Below, in pieces: positions 36,889 through 45,917 of a stretch of DNA of 64,000 bases. Under the pieces are notes generated by a model that did not search any database, had not been told where the DNA came from, and saw only the letters and a program-made list of their open reading frames with translations. This DNA is from Candidatus Gastranaerophilales bacterium. GTDB taxonomy: Bacteria; Cyanobacteriota; Vampirovibrionia; Gastranaerophilales; Gastranaerophilaceae. The position numbers and the translations under genes are program-made. The DNA lies in contig CALUUN010000001.1 in the NCBI GenBank assembly GCA_944323995.1, positions 124,001-188,000 of the forward strand, read 5' to 3'. The stretch's first letter is position 1; each line of letters begins with the position of its first letter.

Positions 36889-38292
36889 TTACTCAGCCTG
36901 CTTTTTTTCAGGTTTATACGCAATATAAGCAAACGTAAGACATGCTGCGCCGAACAGAATTCCAAACCCCATTGTGGTATGGTAAGCATTTAAAAATGCC
37001 GTTTCATAGGGCTGCGAATGCGAAAGGAAAAATTCTCTGAATTCTTCAAAAAGGGTAATTGTCACGGCAACCCCGAGAATATTACCCATATTTCTCGATA
37101 ATGCAAGAATACCGCTTGCAATACCCAGATCTTTTTTGTGAACGCTTGTCATTATTGCGTTATTGGAAGGCGACTGGAACAAGCCGTTTCCTATCCCCAT
37201 AATTCCCGATGCAAGCACAATTTCCCACATCGGAGTTGTTGTATTAAAAGTTGAAAATATGATTAAAGCCGTGATATAAACAACAGGCCCTGCAATTGTC
37301 AAATATCTGCTGCCGTATTTGCCTGCCAGACTTCCGCTTATCGGTGCCGCAAATGATAAAGTAAGCGAATATGGTAAAATCAACAGCCCTGATGTAAAAG
37401 CATCAAGTTTTAATATTTCCATCAGATAAAACGGCAAAAGTATGCTGTTTGTAAACATTGCCATATAAGAGCACATTACGGCAAGATTGCCGAAAGTAAA
37501 AGGTTTTATATGAAATATTGAAAAATTAATCAGCGGATAATTTATTCTGTGATCTCTTATATAAAACATACTACCGAAAACCAGTGTTATAACACCGAGA
37601 GCTACAATTTTGAACGAAGTCCAGCCCCACTGATAACCTTGAGATATCGCAAGCAAAAGCGCAAAAAGACTTACCGTAAAATACAAAAAACCTTTGTAAT
37701 CAAATTTGAAACTTTTAACTTTTGTAACATGCGACGGCAAAATTCTCCACGCGTAATAAGCACCTGCAATTGCAACCGGAATACACGGCACAAAAACGGC
37801 ATGCCAGTCAAATTTATTAATAAGCATACCGCCGATTGCAGGCCCGAGCATACCGCCTATTGCAACAAGACAACCGTTCAGGCCGAGAGCTTTGCCTCTG
37901 CGGGCGTTTTTGAAAATCGTTGCTATAATTGCCTGAGCGTTTGAAAGCATAACCGATGCCCCGAGGGCTTCCACACACCTTGATATAATCAGCATTAAAT
38001 AATTTTGTGACAAAAAACTTGAAAGTGCTCCTGCGGCAAATATCAAAAATCCGATTGAATAAAGTTTATTTTTCGGGAATATATCACCGAGTTTTCCGAA
38101 AAAGGGCAAAAATATAGTTAATGTCAACATATAACCTACCATGACCCACTGGATTTGAGAAAGCGTTACACCGAGGTCTTTAGCAATGGGATAAAGAGCA
38201 AGACTCACCGTTGACGAATCCAGCATGGCAATAAAATTACCGATTGCCGTAACAATAAACATTGTCCACTTTATTTCTTTTGCCGTTGACAT
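36889..38292 (-). CDS. MFS drug exporter, DHA2 (EmrB/QacA) family
   Basis: Proton-driven exporter with about 14 predicted TM helices. MFS motif A appears in FFGKLGDIFPKNKLYSIGF, and motif C-type sequence in LGPAIGGMLINKF. The N-terminal AIGNFIAMLDSSTVSLALYPIAKDL is the DHA2 hallmark. Start at 38292 (MSTAKEIKW, 467 aa) with AGGA upstream, rather than the longer frame from 38367. No periplasmic adaptor is adjacent. Substrate unknown. Confidence 0.88.
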   Translation of the reverse strand: MSTAKEIKWTMFIVTAIGNFIAMLDSSTVSLALYPIAKDLGVTLSQIQWVMVGYMLTLTIFLPFFGKLGDIFPKNKLYSIGFLIFAAGALSSFLSQNYLMLIISRCVEALGASVMLSNAQAIIATIFKNARRGKALGLNGCLVAIGGMLGPAIGGMLINKFDWHAVFVPCIPVAIAGAYYAWRILPSHVTKVKSFKFDYKGFLYFTVSLFALLLAISQGYQWGWTSFKIVALGVITLVFGSMFYIRDHRINYPLINFSIFHIKPFTFGNLAVMCSYMAMFTNSILLPFYLMEILKLDAFTSGLLILPYSLTLSFAAPISGSLAGKYGSRYLTIAGPVVYITALIIFSTFNTTTPMWEIVLASGIMGIGNGLFQSPSNNAIMTSVHKKDLGIASGILALSRNMGNILGVAVTITLFEEFREFFLSHSQPYETAFLNAYHTTMGFGILFGAACLTFAYIAYKPEKKQAE

Positions 38293-38349
38293 AGTAATCC
38301 TATTATAATATTTGCGTAAAAAATAGTAAAGTAAATTAAGTTTGTAATG

Positions 38350-38378
38350 TTGCCAATATCGTAACAATAGGGTATAAT
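38350..38378 (+). promoter_or_regulatory. Promoter of the pilin/tail-fibre chimera
   Basis: TTGCCA (38350-38355), 17-nt spacer, TATAAT (38373-38378), then 23 nt to the ATG with GGGGGA as ribosome-binding site. Confidence 0.8.
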
Positions 38379-38401
38379 GAATTTAATGGGGGATATTGAT
38401 T

Positions 38402-39634
38402 ATGAAAAGTATTAAGAATAAAGCCGGATTTACTCTTGCCGAAATGATGGTCGTAATGCTCATATTAACAATCATACTTGCGGCATTTGCACCGTTTATG
38501 ACCAAAAGGAGGACTGTTGATACATCAAGCCCGTGGCGTTATGCAAGCAATAATTCAGATATTTATTACGGACTTGCGACAGATCAAACCGCCATGCTCG
38601 GACAAAACACAAAGGATTCCGCAGATCCGGAAAATAAATTCACAATAAGAACAACGGATTCAAATCAGTATCATATACTGTTTAAGGATACAAGCAGTAT
38701 TCTGGGTGCATTGAATTTATCTTCAAGCAACTTAATACTCGGCAACCGCGCTGTTTATAACAATTCTCCCGGAAGCTATGTGACGGCTTTCGGCATGGGG
38801 GCGCTTTCAAACAGCTCAGGTTCAGCAAACACCGCACTCGGTTATGCGGCCCTGCAGCAAAATACAGGCGGTGCAAATAACACCGCAATAGGATATCAGG
38901 CATGCCTTAACGTTACGGGTTCCAACAAAACATGTATCGGCGCAAATTCAGGCCCTGATGCAGGGGTTCCGATTGCAACGGACACAACGGACGCGGTTTA
39001 TCTCGGAAATGTTAACAGCACGGTGTATATTCCCGGTAACCTGATTGTCGGCGGTTCAATCATTGCAAACAACAACACTTATCTAGGAAAAGACACTGCA
39101 GGAAATAACGTTATTTACATCGGATTTAACGGAGTTCCGTTCGGACGCACACTGCAATATGATGCGGCCTCTTCGCAGCTTGTACAGGGCGGAGTTATGG
39201 ATACAACCGTTTTCAATTACACGGAACAGTTTTCCGACAAACGCTTGAAAAATATTACGGGCGAAAATAAATCCGGTCTTGACCAAATTCGTGAGCTGAA
39301 AGTTTATAACTATACTTTCAAAAACGATAAAGACAAAAAGCCGCAGGTCGGTGTAATCGCACAGGATCTGCAAAAAATATTCCCGGATGCGGTACGCGAA
39401 GGTCTTGGCGGCTATCTTATGATCAGGCAGGATGATATGTTTTATGCAATGGTTAATTCAATAAAACAGCTTGATATGTTTGTTCAGGGGATAATTAACG
39501 AACTCAAAGCAACACTTGAAAAAATTACGGGTCTGGACGAAAGAATAAAAGTTCTTGAAGAAGAAAACAAATCTTTGAAAGAAGAACTCTCACAGATTAA
39601 TAAAAGACTTGAAGAATTGGAAGAAGATGACTAA
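38402..39634 (+). CDS. Prepilin fused to tail-fibre repeats and peptidase S74 chaperone
   Basis: A 410-aa chimera. Residues 1-37: prepilin leader MKSIKNKAG|FTLAEMMVVMLILTII (Gly9/Phe10 cleavage, Glu14). About 110-185: glycine/asparagine repeats of the NTALGYAALQQNTGGANNTA type, as in phage tail fibres and YadA-like heads. About 278-375: a peptidase S74 intramolecular chaperone domain (SDKRLKNITGENKSGL...YKNDKDKKPQVGVIAQ-like, IFPDAVREG), with Ser278 and Lys283 in the spacing of the Ser-Lys self-cleavage dyad. 365-410: coiled coil. S74 domains normally trimerise and then cut themselves off spikes. The product is probably a trimeric surface fibre delivered by the type IV pilus machinery. A TTG at 38396 is in frame but not preferred. 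Confidence 0.85.
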   Translation: MKSIKNKAGFTLAEMMVVMLILTIILAAFAPFMTKRRTVDTSSPWRYASNNSDIYYGLATDQTAMLGQNTKDSADPENKFTIRTTDSNQYHILFKDTSSILGALNLSSSNLILGNRAVYNNSPGSYVTAFGMGALSNSSGSANTALGYAALQQNTGGANNTAIGYQACLNVTGSNKTCIGANSGPDAGVPIATDTTDAVYLGNVNSTVYIPGNLIVGGSIIANNNTYLGKDTAGNNVIYIGFNGVPFGRTLQYDAASSQLVQGGVMDTTVFNYTEQFSDKRLKNITGENKSGLDQIRELKVYNYTFKNDKDKKPQVGVIAQDLQKIFPDAVREGLGGYLMIRQDDMFYAMVNSIKQLDMFVQGIINELKATLEKITGLDERIKVLEEENKSLKEELSQINKRLEELEEDD

Positions 39635-39660
39635 AAAAACTCCCTTTCGGGAGTTTTTTT
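39635..39660. terminator. Bidirectional terminator
   Basis: ACTCCC-TTTC-GGGAGT stem flanked by A-run and T-run, between the convergent chimera gene and glmU. It overlaps the last codon of glmU. Confidence 0.85.
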
Positions 39661-40927
39661 AATGTTTAATCCAGTTTTCTATAACTTTGAGCGGTGCTCT
39701 GGTAATCGCAAGCGCCCACGCTTTAATATCTTTTGTTATAACAGCACCGGCCGCAACATTTGCACCTTCTTCTATAGTAACCGGAGCCACAAGGACGGCA
39801 TTTGAACCGATTTTGACATTATCTTTCAAAACGGTTTTGCTTTTAACATTTGTTATCGGGTTAAAATTCGCCGTAATTGTTCCGGCGCCGATATTCACAT
39901 GAGAACCGAGTTCGCTGTCGCCGATGTAGGAAAGATGTCCGGCATTTGTATTAGAATCTATTCTTGACTTTTTAACCTCGACAAAGTTTCCGATTTTAAC
40001 ATTGTCAGCGATTTCCACACCGCCTCTAAAATGTGCAAACGGGCCTATTTTACAGTTTTTTCCTATTTTATTTTTACCCTCAAGGTAAGTTGACGGATAA
40101 ATTATTGTATCCGCACCGATTTCAGTATCTTGAGAAATCCATGTGCAAGACGGATCAACAATGGTTACACCGTTATCCATAAGTTCATCCATTTTACGGT
40201 TATTCATCATTTTTGCAGCCTGCGCAAGGTGTTTGCGTGAATTTATCCCGTAAATTTCCTCGTTATTTTCAAGGACATAAGCATTAACCTTGAGAGCTTT
40301 TGACTTAGCCCAGCCAATAATATCCGTTAAGTAATATTCGCCCTGCGCATTATCATTTTTCAACTCCGAAAAAGCTGTTTTGAGTTTCGGCCAGTTAAGG
40401 CAATAAATTCCGGCATTTATTTCTTTTACGGCCAGTTGTTCGGGTGTTGCATCTTTTGCCTCAACAATACATTTAAGGCTGTTGTCTTTTTCCCTTATAA
40501 TTCTGCCGAGTTTTTCGGGGTCATCAAAAATCGCACTCATAATTGTTAAATCCGAATTCAAACCGTTATGGTATTCAACAAATTTTTTAAGAGTTTCTTC
40601 TCTGATGAGCGGAATATCACCGTTCAGGATTATCACCAATCCGTCGAAATCTTCAAGGTACGGACAAACCATTGAAACGGCATGCCCCGTGCCTAATTGC
40701 GGGGTTTGCAAAACCGTTTTTGCGGATGAATAGTTATCCTTTACATATTTTTCAACTTCTTCCGCACAATGACCTACGATTACAAAAGATTCTGACGCAA
40801 TATTTTTGACACTGTCCAGAATATACCCGAGCAAGGTTTTATCCATGATTTTATGCAAAACTTTCGGGGTATCCGATTTCATTCTTGTGCCTTTTCCGGC
40901 AGCTAAAATTATTGATTTAATTTTCAT
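39659..40927 (-). CDS. glmU: Bifunctional GlmU (GlcN-1-P acetyltransferase/GlcNAc-1-P uridyltransferase)
   Basis: Makes UDP-GlcNAc for peptidoglycan and glycolipids. N-terminal nucleotidyltransferase with LAAGKGTRMKSDTPKVLH, GTGHAV and NGDIPLI; C-terminal left-handed beta-helix acetyltransferase with hexapeptide repeats (GKNCKIGPFAHFRGGVEI, KIGNFVEVKKS, GHLSYIGDSELG, NIGAGTITANF). 422 aa is a little shorter than the 450-460 usual, mainly at the C-terminus, but catalytic regions are intact. SD AAAGGAG is well placed. Confidence 0.93.
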   Translation of the reverse strand: MKIKSIILAAGKGTRMKSDTPKVLHKIMDKTLLGYILDSVKNIASESFVIVGHCAEEVEKYVKDNYSSAKTVLQTPQLGTGHAVSMVCPYLEDFDGLVIILNGDIPLIREETLKKFVEYHNGLNSDLTIMSAIFDDPEKLGRIIREKDNSLKCIVEAKDATPEQLAVKEINAGIYCLNWPKLKTAFSELKNDNAQGEYYLTDIIGWAKSKALKVNAYVLENNEEIYGINSRKHLAQAAKMMNNRKMDELMDNGVTIVDPSCTWISQDTEIGADTIIYPSTYLEGKNKIGKNCKIGPFAHFRGGVEIADNVKIGNFVEVKKSRIDSNTNAGHLSYIGDSELGSHVNIGAGTITANFNPITNVKSKTVLKDNVKIGSNAVLVAPVTIEEGANVAAGAVITKDIKAWALAITRAPLKVIENWIKH

Positions 40928-41008
40928 CTTAATCCGCTCCTTTGCTATTTATTGTAGCACAAGAATAATCTTAGAGCGCTAATAACATCTTTGTTATATA
41001 ATCTTTTT

Positions 41009-42058
41009 ATGGAACAGAGCAAGAAAAAAGCTGTTGTAGCAATGAGCGGCGGTGTTGACAGTTCGGTCGCGGCATTGATTTTAAAACAAAAGGGTTATGA
41101 AGTCATAGGCCTGACCGGCAAAATGCTTAATACTCCTGCGGCTGAAACCGTATGCAATAATGCAAAACGGGTTGCGGACAAGTTAGGTATAGAATTTCAT
41201 ATTCTGGATGCTTCGGAAAAATTTCAAAAACATGTAATAGATTATTTTGAAACCTCATACGCTGAAGGTAAAACCCCGAACCCGTGCATTATGTGCAACC
41301 GGTTCATAAAATGGGGCGAACTTTTTGATTACGCAATAAATGAGCTTGGGGCTGATATTTTTGCAACAGGCCATTACGCCGATATAAGATGCGATAACGG
41401 AATTTACAAACTCTATCCGGCACGCGATGCACAAAAAGACCAATTGTATTTTTTGCACAGATTGGGACAAAAACAGCTTTCAAAAACAGTTTTTCCGCTC
41501 TGCGGATTTGATAAAACGCAGGTAAAAAATATTGCAATTGATTTTGACCTGCCGCCAAAAGACTCAAAAGAAAGCCAGGACATCTGTTTTATCACAAAAC
41601 CGAATACGACAAAAAAATACCTGATTGAAAAATTCGGGATAAAACGCGGCGATTTTATAGAAATCGGCACCGGTAAAAAATTAGGAACACACGACGGAAG
41701 CTATCAATACACAATAGGACAAAGAAAGGGTATAGGAATTTCCGCCCCGTATCCTTTGTATGTTATTGATATTGATTCTGAAAAAAATATTGTTTATCTT
41801 GGCAAAGAAGAAGACAATTACAAAACGCGGCTTGCGTTAAAAGACATTAACTTAACTTATCCTGTTGCGGAAAAAGAATTTGACGCTTTTGTTAAAATCA
41901 GATACAACATGCCTGCAAAAAAAGCAAAGTGCAAACTGCTTGACGATTTAGCGGAAATTGAATTTTACGAACCGGTAAATTCCGTCACATCAGGACAATC
42001 GGGTGTTATGTACGATACAAATGACGGACATTTGATAGGCGGCGGCATTGTCATATAA
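41009..42058 (+). CDS. mnmA: tRNA-specific 2-thiouridylase MnmA
   Basis: Installs the 2-thio group on U34 of tRNA-Lys/Glu/Gln. PP-loop AMSGGVDSSVAALI, active Cys in PNPCIMCNRFIKWG, second Cys in SKESQDICFI, and the TIGQRKGIGI segment are all present. ATG 41009 (349 aa) lies 6 nt after TATAAT (40997-41002) with no SD, a leaderless arrangement. TTG 40991 in the same frame precedes the -10 and is unlikely. Confidence 0.94.
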   Translation: MEQSKKKAVVAMSGGVDSSVAALILKQKGYEVIGLTGKMLNTPAAETVCNNAKRVADKLGIEFHILDASEKFQKHVIDYFETSYAEGKTPNPCIMCNRFIKWGELFDYAINELGADIFATGHYADIRCDNGIYKLYPARDAQKDQLYFLHRLGQKQLSKTVFPLCGFDKTQVKNIAIDFDLPPKDSKESQDICFITKPNTTKKYLIEKFGIKRGDFIEIGTGKKLGTHDGSYQYTIGQRKGIGISAPYPLYVIDIDSEKNIVYLGKEEDNYKTRLALKDINLTYPVAEKEFDAFVKIRYNMPAKKAKCKLLDDLAEIEFYEPVNSVTSGQSGVMYDTNDGHLIGGGIVI

Positions 42059-42109
42059 CTTGTAAAATATTTTTTAAGGGTGTATTATATTTTGGAAGGG
42101 AGAAGGTGT

Positions 42110-43528
42110 ATGTATAACCCGAAATCTTTAGAAGCCGAAGAGTTTATTTGTCATGAAGAAATTCTTGACACGCTTGATTATGCGGAAAAAAATAAAAACA
42201 ATATTGAACTTGTTGAAAAAATACTTGAAAAAGCAAAATTAAAAAAAGGATTATCACACCGCGAAGCCTCGGTTTTGCTTGCCTGTGAACTTGAGGACAA
42301 AAACGCCGAGATTTTTGCGCTGGCAGAACAGATTAAAAAAGATTTTTACGGAAACAGAATTGTGCTGTTTGCGCCTTTATACCTTTCAAATTACTGCGTT
42401 AACGGATGCGTTTACTGTCCTTATCATTTTAAAAACAAACACATACCGCGCAAAAAATTATCACAGGAAGATATTAAAAACGAAGTTATTGCACTTCAGG
42501 ATATGGGACACAAACGTCTTGCAATAGAAGCAGGCGAAGATCCGGTTAACAACCCTATTGAATACATTCTTGAATCAATAAACACTATTTACAATATCAA
42601 ACACAAAAACGGAGCCATAAGACGTGTTAACGTTAATATTGCGGCCACTACGGTTGAAAATTACAGAAAACTCCACCAAGCCGGAATAGGAACCTATATC
42701 CTGTTTCAGGAAACCTATCACAAAGAAAGCTACGAAAAACTCCACCCGACAGGCCCGAAACATAATTACAAATGGCATACCGAAGCAATGGACAGAGCAA
42801 TGCAGGGCGGTATTGATGACGTAGGTCTGGGTGTTTTGTACGGACTTGAATCCTACAGATACGAGTTTGCAGGACTTTTAATGCATGCAGAGCATCTGGA
42901 AGCGGTTCACGGAGTCGGCCCGCATACAATAAGTGTTCCGAGAATTAAAAAAGCGGACGATATTGACCCTGAAACTTTTGACAACGGAATTGACGACGAC
43001 ACATTTGCGAAAATCGTTGCCTGCATAAGAATAGCGGTTCCGTACACAGGCATGATAGTTTCCACAAGAGAAACCGAAGAATGCAGAAAACGCATCTTAA
43101 AACTCGGAATTTCTCAGATTTCAGGCGGCTCAAAAACAAGCGTCGGCGGATATTTTAACCCGATGCCGGACAGCGATGATTCGGCACAGTTTGATGTTTC
43201 GGACAGACGTCCGCTTGATGATGTCATAAGATGGCTTATGGAAATGGGTTATGTGCCGAGTTTTTGCACAGCCTGCTACAGAAGCGGCAGAACAGGCGAC
43301 AGATTTATGGAAATCTGCAAACAGCAGCAGATTCATAACTTCTGCCACCCGAATGCTCTAATGACTCTAAAAGAATACCTTGAAGATTACGCCTCCGACC
43401 AAACTAAAAAAGTCGGGTACGAACTTATCAATAAAGAAGTTGAACTTCTTGAAGATAATAATATAAAATTAACAGTAAAAGATAATTTATGCAAAATTGA
43501 AGACGGGTTAAGAGATTTTGTATTTTAA
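42110..43528 (+). CDS. hydG: [FeFe]-hydrogenase maturase HydG (radical SAM tyrosine lyase)
   Basis: Radical SAM enzyme that splits tyrosine to give CO and CN- ligands for the hydrogenase H-cluster. The SAM cluster motif is NYCVNGCVYCPYH (CX3CX2C). The C-terminal auxiliary-cluster motif FCTACYRSGRTGDRFMEIC...NFCHPNALMTL (CX2CX22C) separates HydG from ThiH. 472 aa from ATG 42110 (AGAAGG upstream) fits; GTG 42080 is less likely. HydE, HydF and the hydrogenase are not in this window, so they lie elsewhere. Implies fermentative H2 metabolism. Confidence 0.94.
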   Translation: MYNPKSLEAEEFICHEEILDTLDYAEKNKNNIELVEKILEKAKLKKGLSHREASVLLACELEDKNAEIFALAEQIKKDFYGNRIVLFAPLYLSNYCVNGCVYCPYHFKNKHIPRKKLSQEDIKNEVIALQDMGHKRLAIEAGEDPVNNPIEYILESINTIYNIKHKNGAIRRVNVNIAATTVENYRKLHQAGIGTYILFQETYHKESYEKLHPTGPKHNYKWHTEAMDRAMQGGIDDVGLGVLYGLESYRYEFAGLLMHAEHLEAVHGVGPHTISVPRIKKADDIDPETFDNGIDDDTFAKIVACIRIAVPYTGMIVSTRETEECRKRILKLGISQISGGSKTSVGGYFNPMPDSDDSAQFDVSDRRPLDDVIRWLMEMGYVPSFCTACYRSGRTGDRFMEICKQQQIHNFCHPNALMTLKEYLEDYASDQTKKVGYELINKEVELLEDNNIKLTVKDNLCKIEDGLRDFVF

Positions 43529-43623
43529 AGAAGGAGTTGCAGACACGTTTGTTGATGAAAAACTTGCCGACCTTGCGAATAATCAGAAGTTTTTGCACAA
43601 TCTGGTTCTGTTGTAAATTTTTC

Positions 43624-43652
43624 TTGCAAACAATTTGAAAAGCTGGTATAAT
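43624..43652 (+). promoter_or_regulatory. Promoter of prepilin B
   Basis: TTGCAA (43624-43629), 17-nt spacer, TATAAT (43647-43652), near consensus, 34 nt before the SD-preceded ATG. Confidence 0.8.
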
Positions 43653-43686
43653 AAAGTTTATGGAAAAGAAAACGGAGGGAAAACAA

Positions 43687-44492
43687 ATGGCCAAAAATGC
43701 AGACTACATCACATCCTTGAGCGGGGGGGGGGGGGCTGTAAATCAGCTTCACGCGCTGAATACAGCAGTTTAATAACCCCGAAAGTTAAATCCGCATTTA
43801 CTTTAGCGGAAGTATTAATTACTCTTGCAATAATCGGCATTGTCGCAGCAATGACAATACCAGCTCTGGTAACTTCGTATCAGAAAAAGATTACAGCAGT
43901 TCGAGTAAAAAAGGCATATGCGGAACTGGTTCAAGTAATTAAGCTGTCAGAAGTGGATAATGGCAATATGGCAGCTTGGGATTTTGGAACTTACAATGAT
44001 GTAAATGAAACAAGGAAATTTTTAGAAAAATATATCTTACCATATTATAAAAATATTACGGAATGCAGTACGGGCAAGGATTATTCATGTGGTTATCCGG
44101 TAAGTGCTGCGGGGGTTAATTATCAGCTTGATAACGGCCTTGGCTTATCTTTTTTGAAAGATTTCAGCAAAAAGACAATTTATATAAATATTTCTCTTAG
44201 TACAAATAAGGGTGAAAATACTCTTTTAGGGCGTGACGCTTTTTATTTTGAAGTAGCAGACGGGAAAGTTTTTCCGGCAGGCTGGTACAACGGAATAACA
44301 CGTGAAGCAATATTAAATGATAGTTTTGTGCCGCCTTGGGATACCGGAGAAATTACATACATTTTTGCATGCAAAAAACTTCCTAAAGATGAAGAAGATC
44401 TGGAAGAAAATATTATATATGAATACAGACACGGTTGTACAGCGTTATTGTTTCTCGATAATTGGGAATTTAAGGATGATTATCCATGGTAG
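43687..44492 (+). CDS. Prepilin B: phase-variable prepilin (OFF by frameshift)
   Basis: ATG 43687 follows CGGAGGG by 7 nt and a consensus promoter. After 12 codons (MAKNADYITSLS) it enters G13 (43723-43735) and, in the given sequence, runs to a stop after 16 further codons. With G14 or G11 it would join the pilin frame: SAFTLAEVLITLAIIGIVAAM. Ala precedes the Phe at the cleavage site, as in the 11006-11740 prepilin, and the C-terminal LDNWEFKDDYP also matches that protein. The head holds several cysteines. A TTG at 43635 in the pilin frame lies within the promoter and is not a plausible start. The 3' end overlaps the convergent formyltransferase gene by 13 nt. Confidence 0.78.
43723..43735 (+). 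repeat. G13 homopolymer tract in prepilin B
   Basis: Thirteen G in a row in an AT-rich region, 36 nt after the ATG. The longest of the three tracts; G14 or G11 gives the ON frame. Confidence 0.88.
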
Positions 44493-45448
44493 TAAAAAGG
44501 GTGAAATTTTTCACCCTCTTCTTTTGCAAGTTTTATACAAAAACCTGTAAAAATCGGTAACCCGTAAAGTTTGAGCCCGCTCATTTTAACTGCGATACCG
44601 TCTTTGCAGCAAATTGTCAAAGAGCGGGTTTTAGGGCATTTTGCAATAATTTCACCGGGCATGCCGGTTTTATCTGTCAAACGGGCTTTGTATGGATTAA
44701 CGATAAAAAACATTTTCTCATAAGTTATATACGCCGGAAGGTAAGGATAAAGCGCTCTGATTGTACGGAGGATTTCGTCAGATGTTTGGGATTTAAAATC
44801 AAGCATTTTCTCGTCGCCCGTAATATTCGGGAAATAGCTTGCCTCATTTTCATTCTGGATTCTTTCCTGAACAATTCCCGCATTAAGTTTTTTCAACAAT
44901 TCACAGGTAATAATCCTTGCCGCAAAAACCGTTTTTGACTTTAATTCTTTTGCCGTATCAACAGGCAGAATGTCAATTTTTTGCTGAGCCAGAATCGGGC
45001 CCGCATCAAGTTTTTCGGTTATCAAATGGAACGTAACGCCTGATTGTTTTTCGCCGTGAAGAATTGTTTGGATATAAGGATTCGGGCCTCTGTATGCCGG
45101 CAATAGCGACGGATGAACATTTATTGCCGCAATTTTTGGAATATCAAATATCTCTTTTTTAAGTTTTTCACCCCAGGTACCGACGAGCATTATATCCGGA
45201 TTTAATTTTAAAAGTTCCTTTTTAAACTCTTTTGAATTTGCAGATTTACACTTAATTTCATATAGTTTACGCTCTTTAATCATAGTAACTTCGGGCGAAC
45301 TTTTGAAAAAATCTGACAAAAAGAGGTTGAACGGATGAATAGATGTTCTTTCATGCCTGAACACGCCTGCAATTTCAAAGCCGGCATCATTTACGCCTTC
45401 AATAAGGTTTGCAAGCATTTCACCTTTGCCTAAAATTACAACTTTCAT
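44480..45448 (-). CDS. Formyltransferase family protein (Fmt-like)
   Basis: 322 aa, folate-dependent formyltransferase fold: MKVVILGKGEMLANLIEGV, AINVHPSLLPAYRGPNPYIQ with the catalytic Asn/His, and GVTFHLITEKLDAGPILAQ with the catalytic Asp, then an Fmt C-terminal-like domain. It could be methionyl-tRNA formyltransferase, which would be needed for initiation, but the N-terminal loop (LGKGEM instead of the usual GTPxFA) and GPNPYI instead of GAAPI diverge from Fmt. A sugar- or amine-formylating paralogue is possible. SD AGGAG is good. smpB is 9 nt upstream. Confidence 0.72.
   Translation of the reverse strand: MKVVILGKGEMLANLIEGVNDAGFEIAGVFRHERTSIHPFNLFLSDFFKSSPEVTMIKERKLYEIKCKSANSKEFKKELLKLNPDIMLVGTWGEKLKKEIFDIPKIAAINVHPSLLPAYRGPNPYIQTILHGEKQSGVTFHLITEKLDAGPILAQQKIDILPVDTAKELKSKTVFAARIITCELLKKLNAGIVQERIQNENEASYFPNITGDEKMLDFKSQTSDEILRTIRALYPYLPAYITYEKMFFIVNPYKARLTDKTGMPGEIIAKCPKTRSLTICCKDGIAVKMSGLKLYGLPIFTGFCIKLAKEEGEKFHPFYYHG
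44495..44524 (+). terminator. Terminator after prepilin B
   Basis: AGGGTGAAA/TTTCACCCT stem followed by a T-rich run, just after the prepilin stop. It lies inside the 3' part of the convergent gene. Confidence 0.7.
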
Positions 45449-45457
45449 AAACCGCTC

Positions 45458-45910
45458 CTAATATCTTATTTTAGATGCTCTTTCGATTTCTCTTTTCTGG
45501 TCTTTTTTAGCCAGATCATCGCGTTTGTCATGGAGTTTTTTACCTTTGGCAAGCCCGATTTCCACTTTTGCAAGACTTCCTGAGAAAAACACTTCAAGAG
45601 GCACTATTGTATAATTTTCTTTTTTAACTTTGCTTTGAAGTTTAAGGATTTCTTTTTTGGTTAAAAGAAGTTTTCTGGTGCGTTCTGGATCTTTGTTATA
45701 TCTGTTGCCCTGCTCATAAGGCGATATGTGGCATTTGTAGAGAAAAATTTCATTATCTTCAATTTTGCAAAAACTGTCTTTAAGATTTATTGCATTATTT
45801 CGTATGGATTTTATTTCGGTACCGGACAGAACAATACCGGCTACATATTTTTCAAAAATTGTGTAGTCGTGGAATGCTTTTCTGTTTGTAGTTACAACTT
45901 TTCTGTCCAT
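45458..45910 (-). CDS. smpB: SsrA-binding protein SmpB
   Basis: Delivers tmRNA to stalled ribosomes for trans-translation. NRKAFHDYTIFEKYVAGIVLSGTEIKSIR, the KDSFCKIEDNEIFLYKCHISPYEQGN core and the basic C-terminal tail (KKLHDKRDDLAKKDQKREIERA) are characteristic. 150 aa. TATAAT lies 6 nt before the ATG with no SD, so it is probably leaderless. The tmRNA gene was not found in this window. Confidence 0.96.
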   Translation of the reverse strand: MDRKVVTTNRKAFHDYTIFEKYVAGIVLSGTEIKSIRNNAINLKDSFCKIEDNEIFLYKCHISPYEQGNRYNKDPERTRKLLLTKKEILKLQSKVKKENYTIVPLEVFFSGSLAKVEIGLAKGKKLHDKRDDLAKKDQKREIERASKIRY

Positions 45911-45917
45911 AAACCGA

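Noticed and set aside
38386-38392. ATGGGGG upstream of the pilin/tail-fibre gene as a fourth G-tract switch
   Set aside because: Only G5, too short for frequent slippage; the real ATG 38402 is already in frame and uses GGGGGA as its SD.
41255-41670. Minus-strand frames opposite mnmA and other long antisense frames (polA, dnaE, hydG)
   Set aside because: They are shadows of strongly supported genes, with no SD, no family motifs and unnatural composition.
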